From contig CAVQVM010000018.1 in assembly GCA_963717085.1 (NCBI GenBank), forward strand, positions 103,064 to 167,063: 64,000 nucleotides of DNA. Direction: 5' to 3'. Shown here piece after piece: positions 50,968-63,300 of the stretch (position 1 is the stretch's first letter; the number at the start of each line of letters is the position of its first letter). The notes under the pieces were generated by a model that did no database searches, had not been told where the DNA came from, and saw only the letters and a list, made by a program, of their open reading frames with translations. The position numbers were made by a program, and so were the translations under genes. Source of the DNA: DASQUK01 sp963717085 (GTDB taxonomy: Bacteria > Actinomycetota > Acidimicrobiia > Acidimicrobiales > VFJN01).

Positions 50968-52754
50968 CTAGCGGACGAACACATAAGGCATGTGCGCCAG
51001 CACTTGCCCTGAGCGGAACAGACGCGACGGCGCGAGGACGGCGGCGAGGGCGCGCCGCTCTCGCGGCCCCAGCAACTCGCATCAGCGCGTCGGACGTATA
51101 GGCGGCCTTGCAATTCCCCGCCGGCGACGACAGTTCATCGGCCAGCACTTCGTAGAAGCTGCGGTGCGGCGGATACACCACCAGCTCGACTTCCTCGTCG
51201 GCGGGAATGCGCGCGCGCTGCTTCGCCAGGTCGATCGCCTTGTAGAGCCCGCCGAGCTCGTCGACCAGGCCGATCTGCTTGGCCTGCGCGCCGGTCCAGA
51301 CGCGGCCCTGCGCGATCTCGTCGACCTTCTCGGGCGTCATGTGCCGCGCCGCGGCGGTGCGCTCGATGAACTGGTCGTAGACGACCTGCATCGACTCTTC
51401 GATCTTGGTGCGCTCGTCCGGCGTGAACCGGCGATCGGGCGAATAGATCTCCGCGTGCTTGCCGCGGCTGGTCGCCTCGATGTTCGCGCCGAGCTTGTCG
51501 AGCGAGCCGCTGATCACGAACTTGCCGGTATAGACGCCGATCGATCCGGTCAGCGTGCCCGGCTGCGCGACGATGGCGTCGCCGCCGAGCGCGATGTAGT
51601 AGCCGCCCGACGCGGCGAGGTCCGACATCGACACGATCACCGGCCGGTGGTTCTCGCGCGAGATCGACAGCTCGCGCCAGATCACGTCCGAAGCCGTCGA
51701 CGATCCGCCCGGGCTGTCGACGCGCAGCACGATCGCCTTGATCGAGCGGTCGGCGCGCGCGTCGCGGATGTACTCGACCAGCGAATCCGATCCGACGACC
51801 GCGCCGTTGACCGGATCGAAGCCGCTGCTGCCGGAATTGATCACGCCGGACGCATTGATGACGGCGATCTTCGAGCGCCGCGCGCACGCCGGTCCGCTCC
51901 CACGACACCGACGCGTAATCCTCCGCGTCGATGTAGTCGGCGCCCTTCAGCTGCGGCACGAGGTCGTCGAGCTCGTCTTCGTAGGCGACTTCGTCGATCA
52001 GCCCGACGCGCAGCGCATCGACCGGCTGGAACGGGCCCTGATCGATCAGCGCCCGCACCTCCGCCTCGCTCTTGCCGCGCGCCGTCGGCGATGGCGTCGA
52101 CGAGCTGATCGTACTGGCTGCGATTGAGCGACTCGCTCATCTCCTTGTGCGCGGGCGTGAACGTCTTCTCGAGATAGGTGTTGACGGCGGTCTTGTAGTC
52201 GCCGACGTGCAGGAAGTCGGGATAGGTGCCGATCCAGTCGAACGTGCCGCGCAGGAACACTTCGTAGCTGGCGACGCCGGTCAGATCGAGCGACGCCGAC
52301 GGCAGCAGGTAGACCCGATCGGCGACCGAGGCGAGGAAGTACTCGCGATCGCCGCCGTACTCGAGCCACGCGTGGACGTATTTGCCGCTGCTCTTGAAAT
52401 CGTCGATCGCGTCGCGCAGCTCCTGCAGCTTGGCCCAGAACGGCGAATTGATGCCGCCGGGCCGCAGCAGGATGCCGGCGATGCGCGAGTCGCTCTTGGC
52501 CTTGCGAATCAGCTCGACGTAGCGCGCGCACGGTGAGCTCGTCGCCGCCGCCGAACACGAGATCGGGCATGCACTTCGGGCAGGTCGCCGGACGGGCTCA
52601 GCACCAGCGTGGCGTGGGCCGGCACGCGCGGCTCCTGCGTCACCACCACGTAGAGCAGCAGCATCGCCGCCACGGAAATCACCGTGGCCACGACCAGGAA
52701 CCCGATGACGAATCGCAAGCCCTTCACACGACCAGTATAGGCCACCGATTGCAT
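50968..52754 (-). CDS. sppA: signal peptide peptidase SppA (67-kDa type), frameshifted
   Basis: A two-domain ClpP-fold protease. The N-terminal anchor is GLRFVIGFLVVATVISVAAM; the N-terminal domain has ADRVYLLPSASLDLTGVASY and the probable catalytic Lys in HVGDYKTAVNTYLEKTFTPA; the C-terminal domain has IVLRVDSPGGSSTASDVIWR and the catalytic Ser in SMSDLAASGGYYIALGG. It ends RSGQVLAHMPYVFVR at 50,968. At least four frame changes are needed. It degrades cleaved signal peptides in the membrane. The start is ATG 52,754 or GTG 52,727; TATACT lies just before the latter. Confidence 0.9.
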
Positions 52755-52836
52755 CAGGTTGTTTCGGCGACGAATCGGCTTCTGAGCGGCGGCCTGGTTG
52801 AATCAGATGCGCCAACTTGAACGACCATGGTCGGCA

Positions 52837-53268
52837 ATGGCTATCGACCGTTCGCGTCTTGTCACCACCATCCTTGTCGTTGTCGTTGTCATCCTGATCG
52901 GCCAGGTTTACTGGCAGCAGCGGCGCATTCAGCAGCTGCAGTTTTCAATGGAGTTCCAGCAGCGCCAGTTCGACGAGCAGGCCGGCAAGCTGGCCGCGGA
53001 AAAGCTGAAAGGCCATCGCGCCGACGTGATGCAGGCCGCGCAGTGGCTGCATCAGTACTACGCGTCGGACGAAGGCCTGCGCCGCGCCGACGGCCTGTGG
53101 CGCGCCGATCAGAAGCAGCCGGACTTCGAGGCGCTTGGCGCCTGGATCATCGACGTCTACCTGAACGCGCGCGTCGAGGGCAAGACCGACGAGGAAGCCA
53201 AGAAGCTGATCAGGGACGCCATTCAAGGCAGCGACGAGTGGCGCCGGGTGCACGAGGCGAAGAAGTAG
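52837..53268 (+). CDS. membrane-anchored hypothetical protein
   Basis: A 143-residue protein: one N-terminal helix (LVTTILVVVVVILIGQVYWQ), a Gln-rich coiled-coil stretch (QQRRIQQLQFSMEFQQRQFD), then a helical domain (ADVMQAAQWLHQYYASDEGL; DFEALGAWIIDVYLNARVEG). No family is recognised. It is one of the few frames in this half without a shift. The start could also be ATG 52,807. Divergent from sppA. Confidence 0.65.
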   Translation: MAIDRSRLVTTILVVVVVILIGQVYWQQRRIQQLQFSMEFQQRQFDEQAGKLAAEKLKGHRADVMQAAQWLHQYYASDEGLRRADGLWRADQKQPDFEALGAWIIDVYLNARVEGKTDEEAKKLIRDAIQGSDEWRRVHEAKK

Positions 53269-54486
53269 CCGCCGCGGTCGATCGCCTCCGCATGACAGCG
53301 GATGCGAGCGTTGCGCGTGCCGGTGCGTAACGCCTGCGCCGACGCTTCGGCGGCGTCCGCGATCTGTCCGTTCTTGTAGTACGCCCACGCCAGCGTGTCC
53401 ATCGTGACGATGTCGGCGCGGCTCGCGCGCCGCTTCCTCGGCAAGCTGAACCGCTTCGGCGGCGCGTCCTGAGCGCTCGCTCAGGATCCGCGCGAGCACC
53501 TGCGGCTGCCTGAGGCCGTTCCCCCATGCCGCGCGCTCGATCTGCTCGGCCATCTGGTAGTACTGATCGGCGCGCCGACGTGTCGCCGAGCGCCGACGAG
53601 AGATCGCCGATCGCGATGGCCAGATCGGGCGTCGCGCGTCTTCGCCAGCTGCGACTGCAGCATCAGCCGCGCCGCCGATCAGATCGCCATCGGCCATCTT
53701 CACGCGCGCCAGGCCGCACGAGCGCCATCGGATGACCGGGAAACGTCGCGTCGGCGCGCTCGAATTCAAGCCGCGCCTCGCGCGATCGCGGCCCAAGCTG
53801 CATCAGCAGATCGCCGATCTGCGCGTAGTGCCAGGCCTGCGATTCGGGATCGTTCGGCGAGGTGCCGTCGGCGGCGCGTGCGCATGTATTCGAGCGCGCC
53901 GTCGAGATCGCCTTTGATCTCGAGCGCGTACGCGGTGCGCGCGTAGGCCGGCGGCCCGGGCTGCAACTGCCCCATGCGATCGAACGCCTCGAAGGCGCGC
54001 GCGTAGTCGCCGAGCTCCATGTAGCCGTCGCCGGTGGCGCCGTAGTTCCACGCGTCGCGCGGATCGGCGGCCATGGCCTTGTTGGCTTCCGCAATCGCGT
54101 CGCCAAAGCGGTGCTGCGACAGCAGCACCGCCGCCAGCATGCGCCGCGCCTCGTAGTGCGTCGGGCTGGCGCGTCGAGGAACGCGCGCAGGTGCGTCTTC
54201 GCGGTGATCACGGCGCGGCCATCGTTGTTGACGCGCTGCAACCGGAGCAGCGCGTTCGACAAGCGACACGACCGCGGCGGCGTCGTCCGGGCTCGCGCGG
54301 CCAGGCGCGTCGGTCATCGCCGCTAACCGTCGACGTCAATTCCGCGCGCGAGGTCCCGGCATCGAGCCGACGGCAGCGACCGGCGCCGACCGCCGCGGCT
54401 GATCTTGCCGCGCATCGCGAAGCGTGGCCGCCACCACGAAGGCGGCGGCCACTACGACGGCAGCGCGGAACAAGCACTTTATGCAC
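53223..54486 (-). CDS. TPR-repeat exported protein, frameshifted
   Basis: Pieces in several frames form one TPR protein. GTG 54,486 with an N-terminal helix (LFRAAVVVAAAFVVAATLRD after one frame correction) leads into TPR units such as GDAIAEANKAMAADPRDAWN, YGATGDGYMELGDYARAFEA and AYALEIKGDLDGALEYM, ending with MDTLAWAYYKNGQIADAAEA. It lies directly after the DUF4331 gene, a pairing common in acidobacteria and related phyla, and is likely a periplasmic scaffold. The true stop is uncertain because the end overlaps the convergent gene and is frameshifted. Confidence 0.65.
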
Positions 54487-54537
54487 TCGGATGCACGTGC
54501 GATGTACCTGGCACCCGACGTGCACCTGCGCACCTTA

Positions 54538-55885
54538 TCGTTACCCGCGTGCGGAATGCCGAGATACGGGAAGGACGTCAGGTACGGCACGTCGTTGCGC
54601 TCCACGCCGTCGCCGAGCGTGTTGTTCGGCGAGCGGCTGAACGCCGGCGTCAACGGCGTCGCGCCGGCGGCCGCCTGCAGCACGATGTCGAGCACGTCGT
54701 CACCGACGCGGCGGCCGTTCGGGAATCCGGCGACGTCGCCGCCGAGCACGCCCATGCGATTGGGCGACGATGACGGCGGAATCGCCATGTTCAGACGCAG
54801 CATCTCCGACGCCGCGAACGTTCGGCCGGCTGGTTGAGGCCGGGGATGCCGGTCAGGAAGATCGTCACGAGATCGTTGCGCGGCGCCGGCGGCGAATCGA
54901 CGTTGAAGATCAACTTCAACAGCTTCGGCACTTCCGGATCGGTGACGCGATCGAGGGCCGCCGCGTCGCTCGTCGGCTCGATGCCGTTGAACGCATCCTT
55001 GCGCGCCAGATCGATCACCGCTTCGTTGACGAGCGGATTGCCGAGGCGCGACACCTGCACGAGCGCGCCGCTGTGCGTCTGCGCGCCGGCCGACAGCGTG
55101 CGGGTCGCGAAGCGGCTGGCCGTCGACCACACGCCGATGATCGCGTTCGGATCGCTGGCGCTGGTCGGCGTCGTGCCGCCGCTGCGCCAGCGCCGACTTC
55201 GGCACCTGGATCGCCAGCGTGCTGACGTTGAAGCCGGCGGTGCTGTCTTCGACCAGGCCGGAGCCGACGCCGAGCAGATCGAAGATCGCCGAGGTCGACG
55301 TAGAAGCCCTCATCGCGCTGACCCGCGAACACGCGCGATGTTGCCGGCAAGCTGCTGGATGCCGCCGCCGAGCGCGCCGTAGTTCGGCGTCGAGCGCGGA
55401 CCGATGTTCGGCGGCGGCACCGGCAGGCGGCCCGACAGCTCGGTCACCGTGCCCGTTCGCCGCGGACCATCGATGCGCGTCAGGCGATAGAACTGGCGCA
55501 CGTTCAGATCCGGATCATCGAGCGTCGTCACCGTGCCGGTGTTGTAGAGGAACGTCGCGGGGTTGCGGACCTCGGTGGTGAAGCGCCACTGATACGTGAT
55601 GTCCTCGACCGCATCGCCGTTGTTGTCGATGTGGATCTCGTAGACCACGTTCGGATCGAACGAATAGAAATTCGGTCCGCCGTCCGGCTTCTGGAACGGG
55701 ATGAAGTTGGCGATCAGCGTCACCTTGTCGGGCTCATCAGGTGACACAAACGCGTAGACGTCGGTGTTGTCCGCCATCGGATCCTGCGCCAGCAGCGGCG
55801 CCTCGCGGTGACTCGATGCCTGCGCCGGCATCATGGCAAGGGCGACAACGAAAATCGCCGTCACGCCCAGGATGTGATTTCGCAT
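54538..55885 (-). CDS. DUF4331 family exported protein, frameshifted
   Basis: About 450 residues once joined. Signal peptide ILGVTAIFVVALAMMPAQAS is followed by SSHREAPLLAQDPMADNTDV, the DUF4331 hallmark with a His and a DNTD metal-like cluster. Further conserved parts are VYEIHIDNNGDAVEDITYQW, VWSTASRFATRTLSAGAQTH and NDVPYLTSFPYLGIPH at the end. At least three frame changes lie between 55,330 and 54,800. The family is secreted and of unknown role. The end is placed at a TAA near 54,538 that needs one base correction. Confidence 0.8.
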
Positions 55886-56010
55886 GCTCGTCCTCGATTC
55901 GGAAAATCGGCCCCCTATTGGCCGCTTCCGACTAGAACCCCCAAGCGGCGCCCCTTATTCCCTAACCGGTATCCCGGTCGGCCGGACGCGACCACTCGTC
56001 AGGTCGTAGA

Positions 56011-58338
56011 TCAAAAGAACAGGTTGAGGCCGAGGCGAACCGATCGAGGCAGCGCGGGATGGAAGTGAACGTCGTCGACGCCGGGCGCGGCTTCGCCAGG
56101 CAATCGGGACCGGTAGAAATAGTCGATATCGCTGACGCGGCGATCGAACAGGTTGAAGACATCGGCGTAGACGCGAACACGCGGCGACAGTGCGGCGCCG
56201 GCCTGCACGTTCACAATCGTGGTGGGTTGCGATCGCGCGCTGCCGTCCTCGATCAGGTCACGAGCGCCGAAGTGACGAGCGCGCACGCTGCCGAACATCG
56301 GGCCGGCGTTCTCGAGAATGAGGCCGCCCGCAAACGACGCGCTCAACGGCGCCAGGCACTCGATCACCCGCGGCGTCGGCGTCCCTGAATCGCGCCCGCG
56401 ACAGTGACAGATCGGCGTCGAGCGACAGCCAGGGCCGTGGTGAATAGAGCGCGCTCAGCTCGACACCGCGCCGACGGCTCGGGCGGCCAGCCTCGGTCGT
56501 GCCGGCATCGCCCACGAAAATGAGTTCAGACTCGAGGTCGAGCCGCCATAGCGCCGCGGTCGCCTGAAAATGTCGAAGGCCGGTCGAGCGAATGCCAATC
56601 TCCTGTCCGCGCGCGCGAACGAGCGGCGTCACGCGCTCGACGGGCTCGCCGCCTTTAGGATCGACCGTAATGGTCGCGCCGCGCGCGTCGTTTGAATGAA
56701 AGCCGTTGCCCCAGTTGAGGTAGAGCTCCGTCGACGCCCAGGGACCGATGATGAGCGACGCCTTCGGGTTGACGATCGCGTCGGATTCGTTTCCGAGTTG
56801 AGCGGATTGCCGGCGGCGACGTCGAACTGAAACCGATCCGCGCGAAGGCCGAGCGTGCTGCGCAGCCACGGCGTCCATTGCAGATCGTGCTGCACGAATG
56901 CTCCCGCCGAGGTCTGCCGAACCGCGTCTTCTCGAGTCGTCGAGACACGCGCGCGATCGACGGTGTGATACAGGCCGATCGTGCCGATGTTGTCGCGGCG
57001 CGCATCCATTCCGAACAGAAGCTCCGACGGACGATTCGCGATGCGCCCGCCGATGCGATGGGTGGCGCGGCCGCCAAACGCATAACGCCGATCGGCTTGC
57101 TCGAACTGATCGCCATTGACGGGATCATCGAGAAAGTAGGTGAAGTTCGAGAACAGGTTGAGCCGATACCGGATGCCATACGCTGTGACACGAGTCACGC
57201 CGGATGCGGCCGTGCGCTGCCAGTCCCCTGAAAGGCTGTAGCGCGACGTGCTGCCGCCGAGCGAATCATCGAGGCCCCCAAACCGGCCGAGCAGACCGGT
57301 TTCGACGGCGCGCACCGGAATCTGATCGGTGGACTGCCAATCCGCCGCATATCCCATGGCCGTCAGTGCAAACGCATTGCGCGAGCTGCCCCGGCTGTAA
57401 CGCAGCACGCCGTTCAGTTTCGAAAAATCGTCGGGACGTTCCCACGGACCGTCGTTGTGGCCGGCCTCGAATGCCGCCACCAAGTCGCCGCCGGCGACTT
57501 TCGGCGACGCGGCGACAAGCGCGCGTCTCCAGCCTTCTCCTCCGACGCTGAGGCGCGCGATCGGCTTTTCGAGCGCATTGACATACCGGATGTGCGACGC
57601 ACCAGCGGTCGAAAAATCGCCTTCCTCCGCGGCATACGGTCCCTTGTTGAACTGCACGCCGGCGATCAACTCGGGGATCAGGAAATTCAAGTCCGAATAC
57701 CCGTGCCCGTGCGCGTGCGACGGCATGTTGACAGGCACTCCGGCCACGCTCGTCGCGAAGTCGGTGCCGTGATCGAGATTGAAACCGCGAAGGTAGTACT
57801 GGTTGGCCTTACCTTCCCCGCTGTGCTGGCTGATGATCACGCCGGGCACGGCCTCCAGCACTTCACCGGCGCGCATGATGGGGCGGTTGTCGATCTGTTT
57901 TGCCGACACCACGCCCTGCGTCGCCGACAACGCAACGCCAACGAGGTTTTCGTTGTCGCCCAGCTCACCGATGTCGAAGGAGCGCTTGCCGGTCACGGTG
58001 ACGTCCGCTGAAAGCGACAGGCTCAATGTCACGTTGACGATCTGCGTGGCGCCGTCGTCGATCCGAACACCCGAACGACGCAGACGACTGAAGTTCGGAA
58101 GCGACACTTCGACGACGAAGGTGCCGGAGGCGAGACCAGCGAATCGATATTCGCCGGCGCCGTCGGTGCGCGTGTCGTGCACGAGTGCGCCCGATGTCGT
58201 GCGCAACTCCACGATCGCTCCTGGCACCACGGCGCCGCTCGGATCGGAGACGACGCCTCTGATGGTGCCGTCGTCAGCAGCCGCCAGCGATACGGTGATT
58301 CTGGCGAAAAGAACGAGAAGAACGAGGAATCGGCGCAT
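56011..58338 (-). CDS. TonB-dependent receptor with Oar-like N-terminal domain, frameshifted
   Basis: About 775 residues. After a signal peptide comes a carboxypeptidase-regulatory-like domain (GTIRGVVSDPSGAVVPGAIV), then the plug (MRAGEVLEAVPGVIISQHSG; YYLRGFNLDHGTDFATSVAG) and a beta barrel ending RSVRLGLNLFF with the terminal Phe needed for outer-membrane insertion. Two frame changes, near 56,790 and 56,380, break the barrel. His-rich VNMPSHAHGHGYSDLNFLIP in the plug may point to a metal or metal-chelate ligand. A C-terminal blast would decide the substrate class. No TonB or ABC genes are adjacent. Confidence 0.88.
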
Positions 58339-58388
58339 GAAAACCGGGGCGCGTCGAGGCCCCGGCTATTATGACGCCGAAAGTCAGG

Positions 58389-58865
58389 CTAAGGGTTGAT
58401 CGAGCCGAACAGAACGAGTCGAGCCGCTTCGCGCAGGCCACGGGCCGTGAACGGCTTCTCGAGAAACGCCGCGCCTTCTTCGAGCTCAACCCGGTTTTCG
58501 AACAGCATGTCGCTGAACCCGGTCTGGTAAAGAACCTTGACGGCGGGGAAACGCTGCCGCACGTGCTCGGCGACCTCGCGGCCCTGCATGTCGGGCATCG
58601 CGTAATCGGTGACGAGCAGGTCGACGGCACCATTGTGCTCAGCCAGCTTCTCGATAATCTCCGGACCGCCGCTCGCCATCAGCAGCTCGAAATTCTCACG
58701 CTGCAGGATGCGGGCGAGGACGTCGAGCATCATCGGATCGTCGTCGACGACGCAGACCGTTTTCTTCACGGTGAGCGCCTTCAGCTCCGTCTGCGGCGGT
58801 TTCGGGCGTGCATCGTCCTTGGCTGTCAACGGATTCGTCGTCAGCGGGATGTCGGGAATTTCCAT
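58389..58865 (-). CDS. response regulator receiver protein
   Basis: A 158-residue protein: about 30 variable residues, then a receiver domain with VCVVDDDPMMLDVLARIL, the phospho-acceptor in LLVTDYAMPDMQGREV, VLYQTGFSD and the conserved Lys in AAFLEKPFTARGL. This pattern (YxTGFSD, LxKPF) is of the type often fused to or paired with hybrid kinases. No output domain. Its start overlaps the end of the preceding small gene by 25 bases. Confidence 0.85.
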   Translation of the reverse strand: MEIPDIPLTTNPLTAKDDARPKPPQTELKALTVKKTVCVVDDDPMMLDVLARILQRENFELLMASGGPEIIEKLAEHNGAVDLLVTDYAMPDMQGREVAEHVRQRFPAVKVLYQTGFSDMLFENRVELEEGAAFLEKPFTARGLREAARLVLFGSINP

Positions 58866-59149
58866 CGGCTCGCGCTGCCGAGCCGGAACGCGGCGTCCTT
58901 GCGGTGAAGTGCCTCTGGTGCGCCGATGACTTGTCGCGGTCGGCGGCTGTCAACGGGACGAGGCGGCGCCGGGGGCAGATCGACGTTGAACGCGTGCGGC
59001 AATTCGCCGTGGCCGACAGCGGCCCATAACTGATTCAACAAATGCTGTGGCAGGCCGATATCGACGCCTGCGACGAGCACGTCGGTGCACAGCGACTCGA
59101 GCTCGCGGATACGAGCGCGCAGTTGTTCTTGGTCCTGCTGATTCGACAC
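58841..59149 (-). CDS. hypothetical protein, possible N-terminal part of the receiver gene
   Basis: A 102-residue frame. The first 55 residues look real: a charged helix (DQEQLRARIRELESLCTDVL) and a domain-like stretch (VAGVDIGLPQHLLNQLWAAV). The rest is Arg/Pro-rich and may be out of frame. Given the error rate here it could be a separate small protein or the true N terminus of the receiver protein that follows. No family recognised. Confidence 0.4.
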   Translation of the reverse strand: MSNQQDQEQLRARIRELESLCTDVLVAGVDIGLPQHLLNQLWAAVGHGELPHAFNVDLPPAPPRPVDSRRPRQVIGAPEALHRKDAAFRLGSASRWKFPTSR

Positions 59150-59524
59150 AAATTTTCCTGCGGACCAGACGCGGGCGCCGGCCCATCCTGACCGCCGAAG
59201 AAGCTCACAGCCATACTATCCTGCTTCCGCTCAGTGCCGCGCACATCGGCGCACATGGGCGCACACTCTGGGTTGTCTCCGACTTCAAAAAATCCGGCCA
59301 GTTCGTCAACGTCGCCATGGTCCCTTTGCTCCTGTATCCAGACGTATTACAGAAGCCGTGCCATGGTGCCGACGGCGTCAGATCGCGGCGCTCTGTTATA
59401 TAGACGGCCATGCGCCGCCAGGTTCTCACTTCGCATTTCACACAAAAATTACAGATCCGTTTCATCGCGCTTGTGTTGTGCTGAGTGCGTACTGATAATC
59501 GGGCGGGTTTCCCGACAAATTCAC
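59150..59524. other. 375-bp divergent intergenic region
   Basis: It separates the receiver gene pair from the sigma factor gene. It holds short direct repeats of GGCGCACAT near 59,240-59,260, an AT-rich TTATATAG at about 59,394, and the sigma-gene promoter at 59,471-59,499. No gene is supported. Confidence 0.5.
59471..59499 (+). promoter_or_regulatory. sigma-70-type promoter of the sigma factor gene
   Basis: TTGTGT (59471-59476), a 17-base spacer and GATAAT (59494-59499). The start codon is 25 bases further on. Confidence 0.55.
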
Positions 59525-60357
59525 GTGGATTATCAACGGCTGCTCCTCGACCATCTCGATCTGGTGGATCAGATCGTGCGGACGACCGGCCGGCGGCGAC
59601 ACTTGTCGGCGACGGAGCGGGAGGACTTTGCCAGTTTCGTCAACCTGCGGCTGGTCGACGACAACTACGCCATTCTGCGCAAGTTCCAGAATCGCAGCAC
59701 ATTGTGGACGTATCTCGCGGCCGTGATCGAGCGCATGTCGCTCGATTTCTGCGCGGAAAAATGGGGCCGCTGGCGGCCATCAGCAATGGCCGAGCGGCTC
59801 GGCCCCGTGGCGGTGATGCTCGAGCGACTCGTCGCGCGCGACTCGCACACCGTCGAAGAAGCGATGGAGATCGTGAGGACCAATCACGACGTCGGCCTGA
59901 CCTACGCCGAGTTCCGCAGAATCTGGGATCAGCTTCCGGCTCGCCTCCGCACCACGGAAGTCGGTGAAGAAGCCGCTGCGACGGTCAGCAGCAGCGACAC
60001 ATCGGAAACAGCCGTTGAGGATGCGGATCGCCGGAGGAGCATCGAACGACTCCAGCGCGCCTTGAAGACCGCGTTCGATCAGATCGCTGCGCAAGATCGC
60101 GTGTTGATCGCACTTCGATTCGACCAGGACCTGTCGATGGTCGAGATAGCCAAATTGACCGGCAGTTCGGTGCCGACACTTCACCGGCGGCTCGAAAAAG
60201 CGTGAAGCAGCTCCGGCTGGCGCTGACGCGCGCGGGCTTCGATCTGCGTGAGATCGCCGACCTGATCGGGCATCACTCCATTGCCCTGTCTCCTCTGCTG
60301 CGCGCGGAGGTTGAGAGGTTTTTGGGGTCTGTCCGTCTATCCAAGCGAGATGGTTGA
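59525..60357 (+). CDS. sigma-70 family (ECF-like) sigma factor, one frameshift
   Basis: About 275 residues. GTG 59,525 starts DYQRLLLDHLDLVDQIVRTT. The sigma-2 region has FASFVNLRLVDDNYAILRKF and STLWTYLAAVIERMSLDFCA; after a variable linker the sigma-4 HTH reads AQDRVLIALRFDQDLSMVEI and TGSSVPTLHRRLEK. One A is missing in the AAAAA near 60,200; restoring it gives KSVKQLRLALTRAGFDLREI and a stop at 60,355-60,357. It overlaps the next gene by eight bases, the usual coupling of a sigma factor to its anti-sigma factor. Confidence 0.85.
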
Positions 60358-63300
60358 TCCCCACACCAACGGTTGCCCGGAACCCGAGGTCCTGGCCGCA
60401 TACGTCGACCGGGGATTGAGCCTGTCAGAACGCGCACGCGTGGATGTTCATCTCGCCTCGTGCCCTCAGTGCATCGCACTGGTGGCCGGGGTCGCTCGAA
60501 CGGTCGAGGAACTGTCAGCGCTCAGGCCCGACGTTGCGGTGACAGCGGAGGCCACTCCGTTGATGACGCGGCGTTCATTAGCCGGCGCGCTGGCGGCCGC
60601 GGCCGCCGTGATCGCGGTTTTGGCGGCGCCCGCACTTGTGCGGCCGTGGCTCGATCGCGATCCGGGGCTCGTGAGTCTTGTCGACAGCGTCGGTGAACAA
60701 CGATCGGTTCTCGGCCGGTTAACAGGGGGGTTCCCGCATGCCCCACTGGGTGTGCCATCTGCTGGGGGGCAAGATGGCCGGGCCGCCGGGACCGATCGTG
60801 TTCAGTTGACGGCCGGCAGGATTCGCGAGTCATTCGGCGAACGTGAAACGCCGTCGCAGCTGCACGCGCTCGGCGTCTCGCAACTGCTGGCGGGCCGCTA
60901 CGACGATGCGGCACAGTCGCTGCTGGCGGCATCGCGCGAGCAGCCCGCGAATGCGCAGTATTTGAGCGATGTGGCAGCGGTGCAGATCGAACGGGCGCGG
61001 CTTGGGCTGCGTCCCGATGATCTGCCGCGCGCCCTCGCCGCCGCGGATCGCGCCCGCCGGCTGGATCCGTCGCTGAAGGAAGCGTGGTTCAACCGCGCGC
61101 TCGCCGCGTCCGCATTGTCGCTGACGGCGGAAGCCAAAAGCGCGTGGACTGAATATTTCAAACGCGACAGCGCGTCACCGTGGGCCACCGAAGCGCGATC
61201 GCGCCTTGAGGAATTAGCAAAACCAACACGAGCCGCCGCCTGGAGCGCGATGGAGGGCCGACTGCAGTCGGCCTTTGACGCGTCTACGGCCGACGAAGCG
61301 GTTCGCACGCAGACCACCGACGCACGCAACTTCATCGAGAATTCGTTGCTAGTCGATTGGGCGAACAGCGTCATCGGTGGCAATAGCGGCAGCGTCGAAC
61401 TCGAACGCCTGCGACTGATGGCCGCAGGCGATGCTTCGCGTGGCTGGCGATGCCTTGTACGCAGATACCGTGACCGCGATCGACCGTGCAAGTGCGCGCG
61501 GCGGTGAAAGCCTTTTGCGATCAGCGAGGGCGCATCGGGACTACGCGAACGCAGCAGCGATTTACGGCGATGATCGATACAGCGCGGCAGAACCTGGCCT
61601 GCAGCGCGCGGCGGCGGCTCTCAATACCGCTGATTCTCCTTACAGTATCCGCGCCGCGACTCGATCTGGCTTCCATCGACTACGTCGGCGGTCGATATGA
61701 GCGAGTGAGGTCGGCGATGGCCCAGGAACTCGAGGCCGCCCGCCGTCACGGCTATCGGTACGGTGTTGCGCGTGCGACCTGGATGCTCGGCCTGAGCGCG
61801 TTCGTCCAGGGACGTCATGGCCAAGCGCGGGGATTCTACGAGGACACACTCATCGAGTTCGAATCGCTAAAGGACGTCGAACAAGTCGCGGCCGCGCATA
61901 ACCTGCTTGCGTCACTGTTCCACTATCTCGGCGACGAAACGGCTGCTTGGGAGCACATGACGGCGGCACTCTCGGGTCTCGACGTCACGCAATCACTTAA
62001 GCTTCGTCACGGCCTGCTGATCAACGCCGCATTGATTGTCCGGACCGTCAGCGAGGAGGCCGCCCTCGACATCCAGGATGAGGTCGTTCGCAATGCGGCG
62101 GCGTGGGGTCGCGAAGGAGCGATCGCGGAAGCGCACGCGCAGCGCGCCAGTATTCTGGCCAATTTGAATCGGCGAGCTCAGGCCGCCAACGAGCTCAATG
62201 AAGCCCGACTGAAAGTCGCAGCGAGCCAGGATCAGGCGATGCGGTCGCGTGTAGAAATGATTGTTCTCTTGGCGGAAACCGATTTACTGCGAGACGACCA
62301 ATCCCGCAGCTGCGGTGAAGGCCGCCGAGACCGCGATCGGTCTGGCGTCGGCCCGACGCGACCGATTGCGCGTCGCGCAACTCCAGCTGAGGCTCGCCCA
62401 GGCGAACATCGTGTGGGGCCGGACCGCGGAAGCTCAAGTTGCCCTCGATCGCGGCATCGCAGTATTCGAAGAAGAGCGGCAGTCGCTGTCCGACGAAGCA
62501 CGGATCTCCTCGCGCGACGAACTGTGGGGGCTTTTCGAAACTTCCGTGCAGCTGGCAATCAAACACAAAGATTACGATCGCGCTTTCGAGTCTGGCTGAA
62601 CGAGCCCGCGTCCGAACCCTGGCGGAAGCACGGGCGACGGCAACTCCAGCGATCTCAGTGCCGTCCGAGCGGCCCTCGGTGGAAACGAAGCGATTCTGGC
62701 ACTCAACCAGTTCGACAACGAACTTGCGGTGTGGGTGATCCGCCGCACCGGAACATCCGTCATTACTCGGCCCATGAGCCGCGCGCAGGCCCAGCAACTG
62801 GTGGCGCAGCAACAGGACGAGGTTCGCCGTGAGGCGTCGACATCTCACGCTGGCGCGCATTGTTCAATGAGATCGTCCGGCCAGTCGCGGCACAACTGAA
62901 AGGTGCCAGCCGTCTCATCATCGTTCCCGATCCGACCTATGAGGATGCGCCGTTCGCGGGAATGTGGAACGAAGTGACGAAGCATTTTCTGGCCGAAGAT
63001 GTCTCGCTCCGGCTCGCGCCGAGTGCCACCGCGGTTTCGCATCTGGCCGAAGGCGGGCGCCGCGCCATCGGCGACGATGTCCTCGCGGTAGGCGCCGGAG
63101 AGCGCGCGAGCGCAGGCGCCCGTTCGATCGCCGCGCTCTATCGATCCGCGTCGTTACTGGTCGGTGAGGCCGCCACCGGGCCAGGCTGCTTGCCGATGCA
63201 CCGTCGTATCCGATCGTCCATGTCATGGCGCGCGTGATTCCCACAGCAAGTCCCTGCTGTCGCGACTGGTGGTAGCAGACGACGCGTTGATTCGTCATTC

